DNA of 24,413 nt. Source: Hydrogenovibrio sp. UBA650. GTDB taxonomy: Bacteria; Pseudomonadota; Gammaproteobacteria; Thiomicrospirales; Thiomicrospiraceae. The stretch covers positions 1 to 24,413 of the forward strand of contig DBOI01000029.1 of assembly GCA_002299245.1 (NCBI GenBank), read 5' to 3'. The position numbers and the translations under genes were made by a program. Positions 1-8,589 of this stretch are shown piece after piece. Position 1 is the stretch's first letter; every line of letters starts with the position of its first letter. A model generated the notes under the pieces. The model was given only the letters and a program-made list of their open reading frames with translations. It did not search any database and had not been told where the DNA came from.

Positions 1-38
1 GTTATTAGTTGAATTCAAGCTTAAATAAGAGGTAGATA

Positions 39-512
39 ATGAAAAAAATAATGTTTGCTTTTGTGCTGGTTTCTGTTTTGTTTACATCAGGCTGTTCAAC
101 TTTAACGGGTAATGGAACTGGGCAAAACGTTACTGTTCTTTCTTATGATGGAGCTAACAAAGACCTCAATGGCGCACGTTGTGATTTAAAAAATGATGAA
201 GGAACTTGGTCATTGACAACTCCTGGCTCGGCAATGGTTCATCGTTCAAATAAAGATCTTAGTGTTCTTTGTATCAAAGAAGGTCATAAAGATGGTCGAG
301 CTACGGTTGTTTCTAAAACAAAAGGCAACATGTTTGGAAATATAATTTTTGGTGGCGGAATTGGAGCCATTATTGATCACAATAACGGTAGCGCATATGA
401 ATACCCGACAACGATTAAGATTTTAATGGGAGAAGAGAGCTTGATTAAACATGAGTCTCCAGCTGAAAAGTTAGAAACAGAAGATACTGTTTCAGAATAT
501 AAAAAAGACTGA
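39..512 (+). CDS. Small outer- or inner-membrane lipoprotein, unknown function
   Basis: A 157-residue protein with a clear lipoprotein signal: two lysines after Met1, a hydrophobic stretch, then a lipobox (FTSGC) with the lipidated cysteine at residue 19. After Cys19 the chain is Ser/Thr/Gly rich. A glycine-rich segment at about residues 98-118 (GNIIFGGGIGAIID) resembles segments seen in small proteobacterial surface lipoproteins. The C-terminal ~25 residues are charged and probably disordered. A purine-rich AAGAGG lies about 8 bases before the ATG and supports this start. No enzymatic motif is visible, and its neighbour selD lies 385 bases away, so there is no operon context to assign a role. 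Secretion as a lipoprotein is read from the sequence; the function is unknown. Confidence 0.8.
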   Translation: MKKIMFAFVLVSVLFTSGCSTLTGNGTGQNVTVLSYDGANKDLNGARCDLKNDEGTWSLTTPGSAMVHRSNKDLSVLCIKEGHKDGRATVVSKTKGNMFGNIIFGGGIGAIIDHNNGSAYEYPTTIKILMGEESLIKHESPAEKLETEDTVSEYKKD

Positions 513-897
513 TTTTGTAGTCCAATTCTAATTTTATTTAATAGAGAAGTCTCTTAGTTTGGTTTCATAACAATGAACTGAACTAATCGACTTTTCAAAC
601 TATATAGATTAACAACTACTAAGCTTGCTCACTCAAAACGTTGAACCGCCTTCCTAAACTCCGCTCTAATAGCAGCGTTTTTTAACCGTTCGCTACTTCA
701 GTAACTTTAAACAATTTATTCCAAGGGGAGTATAGGCGTTTGTCGATGCATATTTTTGGTAATTGGTGGCCTGTAGATTTGATTGAAGAAGGATTATCGA
801 AATTAACAGGCCTGTTAAATCTTGCGACTATAGAAAAGGACTTAGTATAAGAAGCCTTTTTAATTGTTATTTTCCTATCTTGTGTCACAATCTCTGA
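513..897. other. Gene-poor gap with a perfect 16 bp palindrome
   Basis: No convincing gene. The minus strand has an open frame of 73 codons (682-903) that overlaps the selD start, plus a separate short helical-looking stretch ending near 640. Neither matches a family I know; they could be remnants of a decayed gene. A perfect palindrome TTAACAGGCCTGTTAA lies at 803-818 and contains the octamer CAGGCCTG that recurs through the window. No clear sigma70 promoter for selD was found. Confidence 0.5.
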
Positions 898-1956
898 ATG
901 CAAAAAAATAATATTAAATTAACCGAATACAGTCATGGCGCAGGCTGTGGTTGCAAAATTTCTCCTGAGGTTTTGGATTCAATTCTTAAAACTCAGCTCG
1001 ACCTGATTCCTAACCCTAATTTACTGATTGGCAATAGCACCAAAGATGATGCCGCGGCTTATGATTTGGGTAATGGCACCTCTGTTTTAAGTACCACAGA
1101 TTTCTTTATGCCAATCGTGGATGACCCATTTACCTTTGGTCAGATAGCAGCGACCAATGCAATCAGTGATATCTATGCCATGGGCGGTAAACCCTTGATG
1201 GCGATTGCAATTTTTGGTTGGCCTATTGATAAGTTGCCAGCGGAAGTTGGCCAACAGGTTATTGAAGGCGGACGTGCAACTTGTGAGGCTGCTGGTATTC
1301 CTTTAGCTGGGGGCCACTCAATTGATGCCCCTGAACCTATTTTTGGTTTAGCTGTCACTGGATTAGTTGATAACCAAAATTTAAAGGCCAATGCCTCCGC
1401 TGAGGCTGGTTGTGAGTTGTTTTTAACAAAACCGATTGGAATCGGTATTTTGACAACTGCTCAAAAACAGAAAAAGCTGCAATCTGATCATTTAGAGACA
1501 GCTATTCAAGCAATGACAACACTTAATAAACCCGGTGTTGAGTTTGCTGAATTAGAGGGCGTGACTGCTCTGACTGATGTAACTGGTTTTGGTGTACTTG
1601 GACACTTGGTTGAAATCTGTGAGGGCAGTTGTATTTCGGCTCAAGTTAAATTTGATAAGGTGCCTCTGTTACCAAATGTTCTGGAGTATTTGAGCCAAGG
1701 CTGTACCCCCGGAGGAACCGGACGCAACTTCCAGAGTTATGGACATAAAATAAAAGGCCCGAATCAGGGTTTAATGAATCATGAACAAAAAATGCTGCTT
1801 TGTGATCCACAAACCTCTGGAGGACTTTTAGCAGTGGTAAGGCCTGAAGCCGTGGCGGATTTTAAGCAAATAGCTGAAACTTATGGATTAAGCCTGGAAT
1901 CGATTGGAACAACTCTGCCTTCCGATGACCAGCCGTATTTGGTTGAGGTTGTGTAG
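898..1956 (+). CDS. selD: Selenide, water dikinase (selenophosphate synthetase)
   Basis: SelD makes selenophosphate from selenide and ATP, releasing AMP and phosphate; this is the selenium donor for 2-selenouridine in tRNA and for selenocysteine. The 352-residue length is normal for the family. The N-terminus reads like E. coli SelD, with the catalytic loop SHGAGCGCK: Cys17 stands where some organisms have selenocysteine, and Lys20 follows. The DDAA segment (~51-54), the TTDFF segment and the glycine-rich ends of the two AIRS-type halves are present. The start at 898 is chosen because it gives the standard N-terminus, although no good ribosome binding site precedes it. mnmH begins two bases after the stop, so the two are almost certainly co-transcribed. 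No selA, selB or tRNA-Sec is in the window, so tRNA selenation is the only use that can be supported here. Confidence 0.95.
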   Translation: MQKNNIKLTEYSHGAGCGCKISPEVLDSILKTQLDLIPNPNLLIGNSTKDDAAAYDLGNGTSVLSTTDFFMPIVDDPFTFGQIAATNAISDIYAMGGKPLMAIAIFGWPIDKLPAEVGQQVIEGGRATCEAAGIPLAGGHSIDAPEPIFGLAVTGLVDNQNLKANASAEAGCELFLTKPIGIGILTTAQKQKKLQSDHLETAIQAMTTLNKPGVEFAELEGVTALTDVTGFGVLGHLVEICEGSCISAQVKFDKVPLLPNVLEYLSQGCTPGGTGRNFQSYGHKIKGPNQGLMNHEQKMLLCDPQTSGGLLAVVRPEAVADFKQIAETYGLSLESIGTTLPSDDQPYLVEVV

Positions 1957-1958
1957 TT

Positions 1959-3071
1959 GTGGTTAAAATCACGGAGTTTAAGACTGAACTGCCGCAAATG
2001 GATGACTTTAAGTCGATTGTCCTCAATCAAACTCCTTTGATTGACGTTAGAGCGCCTGTTGAATTTTCTCAAGGCGCTTTTTCATCGGCAGTTAATCTGC
2101 CATTAATGAATGATGAAGAGCGCCAAAAAGTCGGCCTTTGTTATAAAGAGAATGGTAACCAAGCTGCTGTTAAGCTGGGTCATAAGCTGGTTAATGAAAC
2201 TACAAGGTCTCCGCGAATTCAATCCTGGATTGAATTTATGGATGCTTACCCAGATGCTTTACTTTACTGTTTTCGGGGTGGCATGCGCTCCAAGATTTCA
2301 CAGCAGTGGCTACAGGATCAAGGTCGGAGTATTGTGCGTTTAAAAGGCGGCTATAAAGCCTTTAGACGTTTTCTAATTGATTACTTGGACTCAATCCCAG
2401 AATTATTAGAGCAAAAAAACATTAAACCAACAGTGCTTTCCGGGCGCACCGGTTCCGGAAAGACGTTAGCGATTAATCGTCTCAGTAATGCACTTGATTT
2501 AGAGGGTCTTGCTCATCATCGTGGGTCGGCATTTGGTCGGCATGCATCGCCGCAGCCGTCGCAGATTAATTTTGAAAATAATCTAGCCATGAGCCTAATG
2601 CGACTAATAGAGAGTGGCATTGAACAGTTAATTGTTGAAGATGAAGGCCGTAATATCGGTTCTAGGTATCTTTCAAAACCACTGTTTGAAACTTTGAAGT
2701 CCGGGTCAAGAATTATTGTTGAAACTTCACTTGAAGAGCGCGTGCAAATTACTCTGGATGAGTACGTTGTTGAAGCTCAGAAAGAGTATTCAAGTATGCA
2801 GGCTTGGAATGATTTTATGCAGGCCGCACTGCAAAGAATCCAAAAGCGTTTAGGTGGAGAGCGTTATCAGCGAGTTGTAAAACTGCTGGATTATGCCATT
2901 CAACAACAATCGATGGATGGTTCAGTTGAAGCTCATCAAGGTTGGATTGAAACTCTGCTGAGCGAATACTATGACCCAATGTATGATTATCAAATGCAAA
3001 ACAACAGCCGTCCGATTCTATTTTCCGGTACGGCTGAAGAGGTGCTCTCTTATTTAAATGGCAAACGATGA
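1959..3071 (+). CDS. mnmH: tRNA 2-selenouridine synthase
   Basis: MnmH (SelU, YbbB) replaces sulfur by selenium in the wobble 2-thiouridine of certain tRNAs, through a geranylated intermediate, using selenophosphate. The protein has 370 residues. An N-terminal rhodanese domain (about 10-140) starts with LIDVRAPVEF and carries the active-site cysteine Cys104 in YCFRGGMRS. A P-loop NTPase-like domain follows, with a Walker A motif SGRTGSGKT at 161-169. The GTG start lies two bases after the selD stop; an alternative ATG would cut into the rhodanese domain. The selD-mnmH pair is a common arrangement because MnmH consumes the SelD product. The downstream neighbour is convergent and only 14 bases away, with no obvious terminator between. 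Confidence 0.95.
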   Translation: MVKITEFKTELPQMDDFKSIVLNQTPLIDVRAPVEFSQGAFSSAVNLPLMNDEERQKVGLCYKENGNQAAVKLGHKLVNETTRSPRIQSWIEFMDAYPDALLYCFRGGMRSKISQQWLQDQGRSIVRLKGGYKAFRRFLIDYLDSIPELLEQKNIKPTVLSGRTGSGKTLAINRLSNALDLEGLAHHRGSAFGRHASPQPSQINFENNLAMSLMRLIESGIEQLIVEDEGRNIGSRYLSKPLFETLKSGSRIIVETSLEERVQITLDEYVVEAQKEYSSMQAWNDFMQAALQRIQKRLGGERYQRVVKLLDYAIQQQSMDGSVEAHQGWIETLLSEYYDPMYDYQMQNNSRPILFSGTAEEVLSYLNGKR

Positions 3072-3085
3072 TGGTTGTTTTCTAA

Positions 3086-3613
3086 CTAATCTGAAAAGTT
3101 TGCTGCTATCGCTTGTTTTGCTTTAGCAATAGATTGTTCTTTAGCCTCACCCGCTGTGCCTGGCGCGACATAAATCTGCTCTACAGTAATACCTAAAAAG
3201 CTTAAGAAGGCCTCAATGTAAGGGCCGGCATGATCCATGGCACTGTATGGCGGCTGGGTATAATCTCCTCCCGAAGCAATAATGACACTGGCATTTAAGT
3301 TTTTTAACAGGCCTTCAGGACCTTCAGAGGTGTACTGAAAAGTTTCTCCAGCTATTGCCAGATGATCAAAGTAAGCTTTCAGAGTACTTGGGATGGTGAA
3401 GTTGTACATTGGAGAACTGATCAAAAGGTAGTCAGCGGTTTTTAATTGAGCAATTAAGCCGTTAGACTCTTCTAATGCTTGTTTCTGTTGTTCGGATCTT
3501 TGTTCTTGCGGAGTGAAGACGCTGCCTAAAAATTCTCCGTTGATGTGTTGAACCGGATTCTCAGCAAGATCAATGGTAACAATTTCGCCTTGCGGGTTTT
3601 GCTTTGCCCAATT
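3086..3613 (-). pseudogene. azoR: FMN-dependent NADH-azoreductase lacking its 5' end
   Basis: The frame is open from 3613 down to the stop at 3086 and encodes about 175 residues that match AzoR (AcpD) from the segment WAKQNPQGEIVTIDLAENP to the C-terminus, including the PMYNF segment, FQYTSEGPEGL and the terminal FLGITVEQIYVAPG region. AzoR is a cytosolic flavodoxin-fold quinone and azo-compound reductase of about 200 residues. Missing are the initiator and roughly the first 27 residues: the first beta strand and the FMN-phosphate loop. In their place, immediately upstream, is the beginning of an AraC-type gene in another frame, and a TAA sits just before the azoR frame. Initiation at an internal TTG (3424) would give only 112 residues. 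It is almost certainly not a working azoreductase. Family assignment is firm; loss of function is inferred. Confidence 0.85.
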
Positions 3614-3857
3614 TTATGCCTTCATAAACCAGGTTAAAACCAATTCCGGCAGGGCTTTGACTGGAAAAACTGATGTCTTCAACTTCTTCCATATTGACAT
3701 AGTGCATCCCCAGGCCATCACCTAATACTTGACATGACCAGCTGCCTTGCATGATTTCGGCAGTTTGATTTAACGCCTGTTTAGACGCTGATCGAGAGTG
3801 AGTAGAGACACCAAGCCGATTTAAATCTTCAATTTTGAACTGGTTGTAGCTTTTCAT
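3570..3857 (-). pseudogene. 5' fragment of a duplicated AraC-type regulator gene
   Basis: The first 80 codons (3857 down to 3618) are a paralogous copy of the start of the complete AraC-type gene next to it; I count about 64 of 80 identical residues, including MQGSW, LGDGLGMHYV and MEEVEDISFS. After Gly80 similarity stops and the frame runs 15 more codons through azoreductase DNA in the wrong frame before a stop, so the ORF is a chimera of 95 residues. The DNA-binding C-terminal domain is entirely absent. It lies 111 bases downstream of the complete gene on the same strand. The divergence shows that the duplication is not recent; the junction with azoR at about 3611-3618 looks like a later deletion that removed the rest of the copy and the azoR 5' end. 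Confidence 0.85.
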
Positions 3858-3968
3858 AATTATTCAAAATCATCAGGCCTGTTGATTGCCTGTTTGATTG
3901 TGTTTAAGTTTTTAGGCTAGTCATAATTACATTAAACAATCCTGCTAGACCAGAGGTTTAACGGTTTG

Positions 3969-4973
3969 TTAAGTTGTTTTTCTACGCTCGCGGATGTGTA
4001 GCTTACGGTAAGCGGCAGGGGACATGGAGTATTCCCGTTTAAAGGCCGAAACAAAATTGGCAACATGTTTGTAACCGGCGCTGTAGGCGACTTCACCAAT
4101 GCTCAGACCGCCTTCAATCAGGTCGCGTTTTGCTTTGCTGAGTTTTTGCAGGCGAATATATTCCACTACAGTCATGCCCGAGGCTTCCTTAAAACGGCGT
4201 TGCAGGGTGCTGACGCTGACATTAAATCGTTCGGCTATTGCTGAAAGCGGCATTGGGTCATCCAGGTTTTCATCCAATAGCTGTTTACTCTGTTTATAGA
4301 GTCGCGAAGCCGAGTCTTCTGCTATATCAGGAACGACATTAGAAAGTTTGAGCTGTTCAAATAAGCCGTCCAGGAAAATAGACAGTAAATCTAGAATCAA
4401 TGCTTCTGTCTGTAGATTTACGGTAAATGATTGTTTGTGCTGCTTTTTGATTAGGTCGGATACAATTTGATTAGCAGTAGCAGATGGCTGCCAAGTAATG
4501 AGTTGGGCATGTGCATTGAAAGCTTGATTGAGTAATTTTCTGTCTGCCTCTGTTTGACAGCGATCAATGAGCCATTTCTTTCCAGCAAAAACATTGATCT
4601 TTCTAACTCTAGCCCCCTTGTTAGCGTGTCTGGTTCTCATCTCTGGTTTGTTTAAAGAAAAGCAGCCACAGATAGGTTGGTCTGCTTCTGCTTCAAGCCA
4701 GTAGTGGTGGTTTCCGACGGTAAATTCAATCTTGCCCTCGTAAATCAGGTTGAAACTGATTCCTGCTGGGCTTTGATTGGAAAAACTGATGTCTTCAACT
4801 TCTTCCATATCGACATAGTGCATCCCCAGGCCATCGCCTAACAGTTGATATGACCAGCTACCTTGCATCACTTCAGCACTTTGATTCAAGGGGTGCTTGC
4901 TTCGTGATCGGGTGTGTGTATAGTCACCGAGTCGGTTTAGGTCTTCAATTTTTAGTCCGTTATAACTTTTCAT
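3969..4973 (-). CDS. AraC-family transcriptional regulator, probably of siderophore uptake
   Basis: A 334-residue regulator. The N-terminal ~220 residues form a sensor domain with no motif that names its ligand. The C-terminal ~100 residues (about 225-325) are a typical AraC/XylS double helix-turn-helix domain: the first helix pair around AIAERFNVSVSTLQRRFKE and the second around IGEVAYSAGYKHVANFVSAF, ending in YSMSPAAYR. It is divergent from the TonB receptor gene and shares a ~180 bp control region with it that contains a Fur-like box. This is the arrangement of PchR-type activators that respond to the ferric siderophore and switch on the receptor. The ATG is the natural start because the paralogous fragment begins at the same residue. 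The family is certain; the target is inferred from position. Confidence 0.9.
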   Translation of the reverse strand: MKSYNGLKIEDLNRLGDYTHTRSRSKHPLNQSAEVMQGSWSYQLLGDGLGMHYVDMEEVEDISFSNQSPAGISFNLIYEGKIEFTVGNHHYWLEAEADQPICGCFSLNKPEMRTRHANKGARVRKINVFAGKKWLIDRCQTEADRKLLNQAFNAHAQLITWQPSATANQIVSDLIKKQHKQSFTVNLQTEALILDLLSIFLDGLFEQLKLSNVVPDIAEDSASRLYKQSKQLLDENLDDPMPLSAIAERFNVSVSTLQRRFKEASGMTVVEYIRLQKLSKAKRDLIEGGLSIGEVAYSAGYKHVANFVSAFKREYSMSPAAYRKLHIRERRKTT

Positions 4974-5064
4974 TGATAGTCAAAAAATAAGGCCTGTAAA
5001 ACAGGGTTTGAAGATTGCGCAAAACTTTTAGCATTTTTGGCAAATAAAAATGCTTCTTGCCAGT

Positions 5065-5083
5065 TAATGATAATAATTATCAT
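5065..5083. promoter_or_regulatory. Fur-like box between araC-type gene and TonB receptor
   Basis: The stretch contains AATGATAATAATTATCAT, a near-perfect inverted repeat (ATGATAA/TTATCAT) close to the classic Fur site. It sits about 75-90 bases before the likely receptor start and about 90 bases before the AraC-type gene, so it could control both divergent transcripts. Iron repression is inferred from the match and the gene functions. Confidence 0.7.
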
Positions 5084-5155
5084 ATCACGGAATCTTAATA
5101 ATTGAGAGTTAATAGCTTGTTTATTAACCGTAATTCAAATCTCGGAATGGAGACC

Positions 5156-7189
5156 ATGATGAAAAAAAAGCATAATCAACTAAGATTAGCGATTATTAAC
5201 GCTGTGTTGGTTTCAATGCCTGCTGCCGCTTTGGCAGATAAGGCAAAAAAAGTTGAAATGGATACCTTAAAGGTTTGGGGAACTTCGGTAGAGAGTTCGT
5301 CCGTTTACCTTAATGAAGGTGATATCAATATCAAACAAGCAGACCACTTGAGTGATCTATTAGTCGATATTCCTGGTGTTGATGTTGGGGGAACTCATTC
5401 AATCAATAATCGTATCAATATTCGCGGCTTCCAGGATGAAGATCTGGAAATGACGCTTGATGGCGCTAAGATCCAGAATGCCAATATGTTTCACCATATC
5501 GGAAATCTATTGATCAACCCGGATATTTTGAAAGCAGCGGATATTCAAGTAGGTACCAACTCAGTTGTAAATGGCTCGCTTGGGGGCGCGGTTTCATTTG
5601 AGACCAAAGATGGTAAAGACTTGCTGCGTTCTGGCGAAACGATGGGTGCTCGTGTCTCCGGTAACTATAACTCAAATGCTGAGTATGGCGGTTCATTTGC
5701 CGGTTACGGAAAACTAACTGATAACTCTGATTTCTTGGCTTATTATCGTCAGGTTGAAAAGCAGGACTGGACAGATGGTGATGGCACGGAAAACTTTGGT
5801 GTTGAAGGAACCATATACAACGCTTTAATTAAGGTCGGAGTAGATTTGGATGAAAGCAACCGAGTCTCTTTTTCTTATGACAGACTTCATGATGAAGGTG
5901 ATTACAGTCCTCGTCCAGACTTTGGTCGAGCTTATAATGAAGCACGTACCGGTGATTACACTTTCCCAACTGAATATGACAGAACCACAATCACTTTAAA
6001 GCATGAGCTTGACCTTGGCGATAAGCTTTACATGACGACATCTGTCTACAGTAATGAAAATGAATTAGAACGCTTTGAAAAACTGGATGGTGTAACACCT
6101 GTTCGCCCACCATTTGGTATTCCTGGGGGAGACAATACTCAAGGTAGGCTTAATGGAACAGTGAAAACCCAAGGGGTTAATTTGAAGGCACAAAGTGTTG
6201 TTGATTCTGACTCTGTGGTTCAAACTTTGACCTACGGTGTGATCTATGACAAGCAGACAAGTGAAGTTACATGGGATGGTAGTCAGTATGGTGATGATGA
6301 AGAAGCCATTACTAAAGCAATATATATTGAAGATGAAATTGCCCTTGATTCTGGTCTAACGGTTACTCCTGGTGTTCGCTATACTCAGTATGATTTTGAT
6401 GGTGCCTATGGCAAAATCGATGATTCTGAAGTCACCTACGGCCTTGCTGGAGAGTATCAGATTAATGAATCTCTCTCCTTGAATGCAAGTACGACAATCC
6501 TTTTCAAAGGCGTTGAAATGGTCGATGTTTTGGCTGCAAACCGTGTTGCGGTTACAGATAATGAAGATTTGAAATCTGAGACTGGTGTTAACAATCAAAT
6601 TGGATTGAAATATCGAGCTGAAAAAGTTCTTGGCGCAGATTCATTTGGCTTTATGTTTACCTATTTCCAAACTGAGATTGATGACTATATCGTCCAGCTC
6701 TGGAACAACATGTCAAATGGCGGAACTTTGGACATCAATGGTTTTGAAGCCAGTGTAAATTATGAAATTGGTAATTTGAATGCCTTGTTGACTTATTCAC
6801 ATACTGATTCTGAGTTTGAAGAGACTAAAGAACCACTGGTTAAAGAACCGGGTGATATGTTGACGCTTGGATTGAGTTACCAGATTAACCCGGAAATGAG
6901 TGTGCATTGGGACTCAATTATTGTTAGTAAAGAAGATGATCGTCCTGATGGGGGTTGGTTTGAGTATAGAACCAAGGAAGCTTATGACGTTCATGATATT
7001 GCTTTTAAATGGGAGCCTAAGTCAGTTAAAGGCTTACAGCTAACGGCGGGTGTCGACAATATTTTTGACGAGGCTTATGTTTCACATATTTCGGAAAATA
7101 GAGCTTTTACACTCCCTGGAGGCGAGGCAACAAGTGCCGACTATGAGCCTGGGCGAAATGTTAAGGTAATGGCTGCATACCAGTTCTAA
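5156..7189 (+). CDS. TonB-dependent ferric-siderophore receptor
   Basis: An outer-membrane gated barrel that takes up a ferric siderophore using TonB-ExbBD energy. From the ATG at 5156 it is 677 residues. The frame is open back to 5102, but the best ribosome binding site (GGAG at 5149-5152) favours the ATG pair at 5156/5159, and these place a normal signal peptide at the N-terminus, likely cleaved after Ala27 (AAALA/D). A TonB box-like DTLKVWG follows at about 36-42. The plug domain runs to about 170 (INIRGFQDEDLEMTLDG, GSLGGAVSFET). The rest is beta barrel, with ...LTAGVDNIFDEAYVSH near the end and a C-terminal phenylalanine (YQF), the usual assembly signal. The substrate cannot be read from sequence; the FepBDGC-like transporter downstream suggests a catecholate or similar siderophore. 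A terminator follows. Confidence 0.93.
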   Translation: MMKKKHNQLRLAIINAVLVSMPAAALADKAKKVEMDTLKVWGTSVESSSVYLNEGDINIKQADHLSDLLVDIPGVDVGGTHSINNRINIRGFQDEDLEMTLDGAKIQNANMFHHIGNLLINPDILKAADIQVGTNSVVNGSLGGAVSFETKDGKDLLRSGETMGARVSGNYNSNAEYGGSFAGYGKLTDNSDFLAYYRQVEKQDWTDGDGTENFGVEGTIYNALIKVGVDLDESNRVSFSYDRLHDEGDYSPRPDFGRAYNEARTGDYTFPTEYDRTTITLKHELDLGDKLYMTTSVYSNENELERFEKLDGVTPVRPPFGIPGGDNTQGRLNGTVKTQGVNLKAQSVVDSDSVVQTLTYGVIYDKQTSEVTWDGSQYGDDEEAITKAIYIEDEIALDSGLTVTPGVRYTQYDFDGAYGKIDDSEVTYGLAGEYQINESLSLNASTTILFKGVEMVDVLAANRVAVTDNEDLKSETGVNNQIGLKYRAEKVLGADSFGFMFTYFQTEIDDYIVQLWNNMSNGGTLDINGFEASVNYEIGNLNALLTYSHTDSEFEETKEPLVKEPGDMLTLGLSYQINPEMSVHWDSIIVSKEDDRPDGGWFEYRTKEAYDVHDIAFKWEPKSVKGLQLTAGVDNIFDEAYVSHISENRAFTLPGGEATSADYEPGRNVKVMAAYQF

Positions 7190-7216
7190 GCCTTTCTTAT
7201 CGGTAAAAAACAAACT

Positions 7217-7244
7217 AAGGGGACCTGTGTCCCCTTGTTTATTT
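7217..7244 (+). terminator. Intrinsic terminator after the receptor gene
   Basis: Stem AAGGGGAC (7217-7224) and GTCCCCTT (7229-7236) with the four-base loop CTGT, followed by GTTTATTT. It lies 28 bases after the receptor stop, inside what is otherwise a continuous iron-uptake gene row, so it may lower expression of the transporter genes relative to the receptor. Confidence 0.8.
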
Positions 7245-7291
7245 CAGTCTACAAATAACAAAAAAAACTGTCGAACTATAAAGGGTCACTT

Positions 7292-7627
7292 ATGGTTTTT
7301 GCGATGGCTTCCATCTCTACCGAGCTTGGGACTAAATATATTCGTCATCTTTGCCGACATTTCAATCATAAGGTTGAAGCTGTGTTTAATGAATGCGAAG
7401 GACGAGTCCAATTTCAACAGGGGTTTTGCTTAATGCAGCAGAGCTCCGATACACTATGTTTTTACTGTCAGACGGAAAACAGTGAAAATATGAGAATCAT
7501 CCAATATATTCTGGATGATCATCTGCGTCGTTTTGCCCGCACCGAAACTTTAGATTATCAATGGCAAAATGGTATTCCTGAAAATATGCAACCGATGATG
7601 GCGATGGTTGAAGCGAGTCAATTATGA
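7292..7627 (+). CDS. DUF2218 family protein of the iron-uptake cluster
   Basis: A 111-residue cytosolic protein that fits DUF2218: an opening ATG with short helix (STELGTKYIRHLCRHFNHKV), a middle strand segment with cysteine, and the closing signature DDHLRRFARTETLDYQW, corresponding to the family's conserved HLxRFAxRExLxxxW pattern. The start has a good binding site (AAGGG six bases upstream). DUF2218 genes are often found next to siderophore and TonB-receptor genes, but no biochemical function is established to my knowledge. Its stop overlaps the start of the binding-protein gene by four bases (ATGA), so translation of the two is probably coupled. Confidence 0.85.
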   Translation: MVFAMASISTELGTKYIRHLCRHFNHKVEAVFNECEGRVQFQQGFCLMQQSSDTLCFYCQTENSENMRIIQYILDDHLRRFARTETLDYQWQNGIPENMQPMMAMVEASQL

Positions 7628-8589
7628 AAAATCTCCTCAAGATACTGTTTGTAAGCAGTCTTGGTATCTTATTAGTATTGCCGACTCATGTATTTGCTGA
7701 AAATGCATGGCCAAGGGTGCATACCAATCCAGATGGTTCAAAGACCACTATTCAAGCACCACCAAAACGAATCCTGTCAACCGCAGTCAGTATTACCGGA
7801 ACTCTGTTGGCAATTGGAGCTCCGGTGGTGGCGAGTGCAACCGATTATAACGGTAATTTTTTTGGCCAATGGCGACATGTTGCCCAGGAAAACAAGGTAC
7901 AAAAACTCTGGTCGATTGCCGAGGTTGACCTTGAAGCCGCTTATTCAGTCAGGCCGGATCTAATTATTATTGCGGTTGGCGGCAGAGATACCGCTGCACA
8001 ACATAGAGCGGTACTGGAAAAAATTGCCCCGACGATTACCGTCGATTACGCTTCACAAAGCTGGCAGAGCCTTGCCAGAATTATGGGTCAAGCTACAGGC
8101 CTGGAAAATCAGGCAGAAGACAAAATTGCAGAATTTGAGCAGCACTTAAATGCTGCCAAGGCTAAGTTAAGACTGCCAGAAGGCAAAGTGAACCTGATTG
8201 GTTACAATGGCCCGGGTATGCTGAACCCGATTGCCACCGCAACAGGTTCGCACGGCAGTTTACTGACTGCACTAGGCTTTGATGTGGAAAGACCAAATAA
8301 GCAGTGGCATGGTGCGCTGGATAATCCTGATGATTTTGTTAAAGCTGAGTATGAGAGATTGACCGAGCTAAAAGCAGAAACCACTTTTCTAGTCAGAACC
8401 GATGAAGACGGTGCTCGGCTTTTTAAGCAGGATAAGGTATTAGCGAACCTCGCTTCGGTTAAAAATAATCAAGTTTACGGCTTGGGTAAAAACTCTTTTA
8501 GAATTGATTTTTACAGTTCAATGGAAATTATTGACGATATGCTCAAACGTTTTGCCAGCCCGAATAATTCACAAGAGCACCTTAAATAG
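7624..8589 (+). CDS. fepB: Periplasmic ferric-siderophore binding protein (FepB-like)
   Basis: The substrate-binding component of an ABC importer. Of 321 residues, the first 25 are a signal peptide, likely cleaved after VFA. The mature protein resembles E. coli FepB along its length: WPRVHTNPDGSKTTI at the N-terminus, PKRILSTAVSITGTLLAIGAPVVAS, the QWRHVAQENKVQKLW segment, SWQSLARIMGQATG, and NNQVYGLGKNSFRIDFYSSMEIIDDML at the C-terminus. This supports a ferric enterobactin-like catecholate substrate, but the exact ligand is not determined by such similarity. It overlaps the DUF2218 gene by four bases; a 233-base gap without a gene separates it from the permease gene, longer than the other spacings in the cluster. 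Confidence 0.9.
   Translation: MKNLLKILFVSSLGILLVLPTHVFAENAWPRVHTNPDGSKTTIQAPPKRILSTAVSITGTLLAIGAPVVASATDYNGNFFGQWRHVAQENKVQKLWSIAEVDLEAAYSVRPDLIIIAVGGRDTAAQHRAVLEKIAPTITVDYASQSWQSLARIMGQATGLENQAEDKIAEFEQHLNAAKAKLRLPEGKVNLIGYNGPGMLNPIATATGSHGSLLTALGFDVERPNKQWHGALDNPDDFVKAEYERLTELKAETTFLVRTDEDGARLFKQDKVLANLASVKNNQVYGLGKNSFRIDFYSSMEIIDDMLKRFASPNNSQEHLK

Noticed and set aside
682..903. 73-codon minus-strand open frame before selD
   Set aside because: It overlaps the selD start, has no recognisable family, and its composition gives no support; kept only as a possible remnant.
5102..5155. Upstream TTG start for the TonB receptor
   Set aside because: It would put a polar extension before the signal peptide; the ATG pair at 5156/5159 has a binding site and the normal N-terminus.
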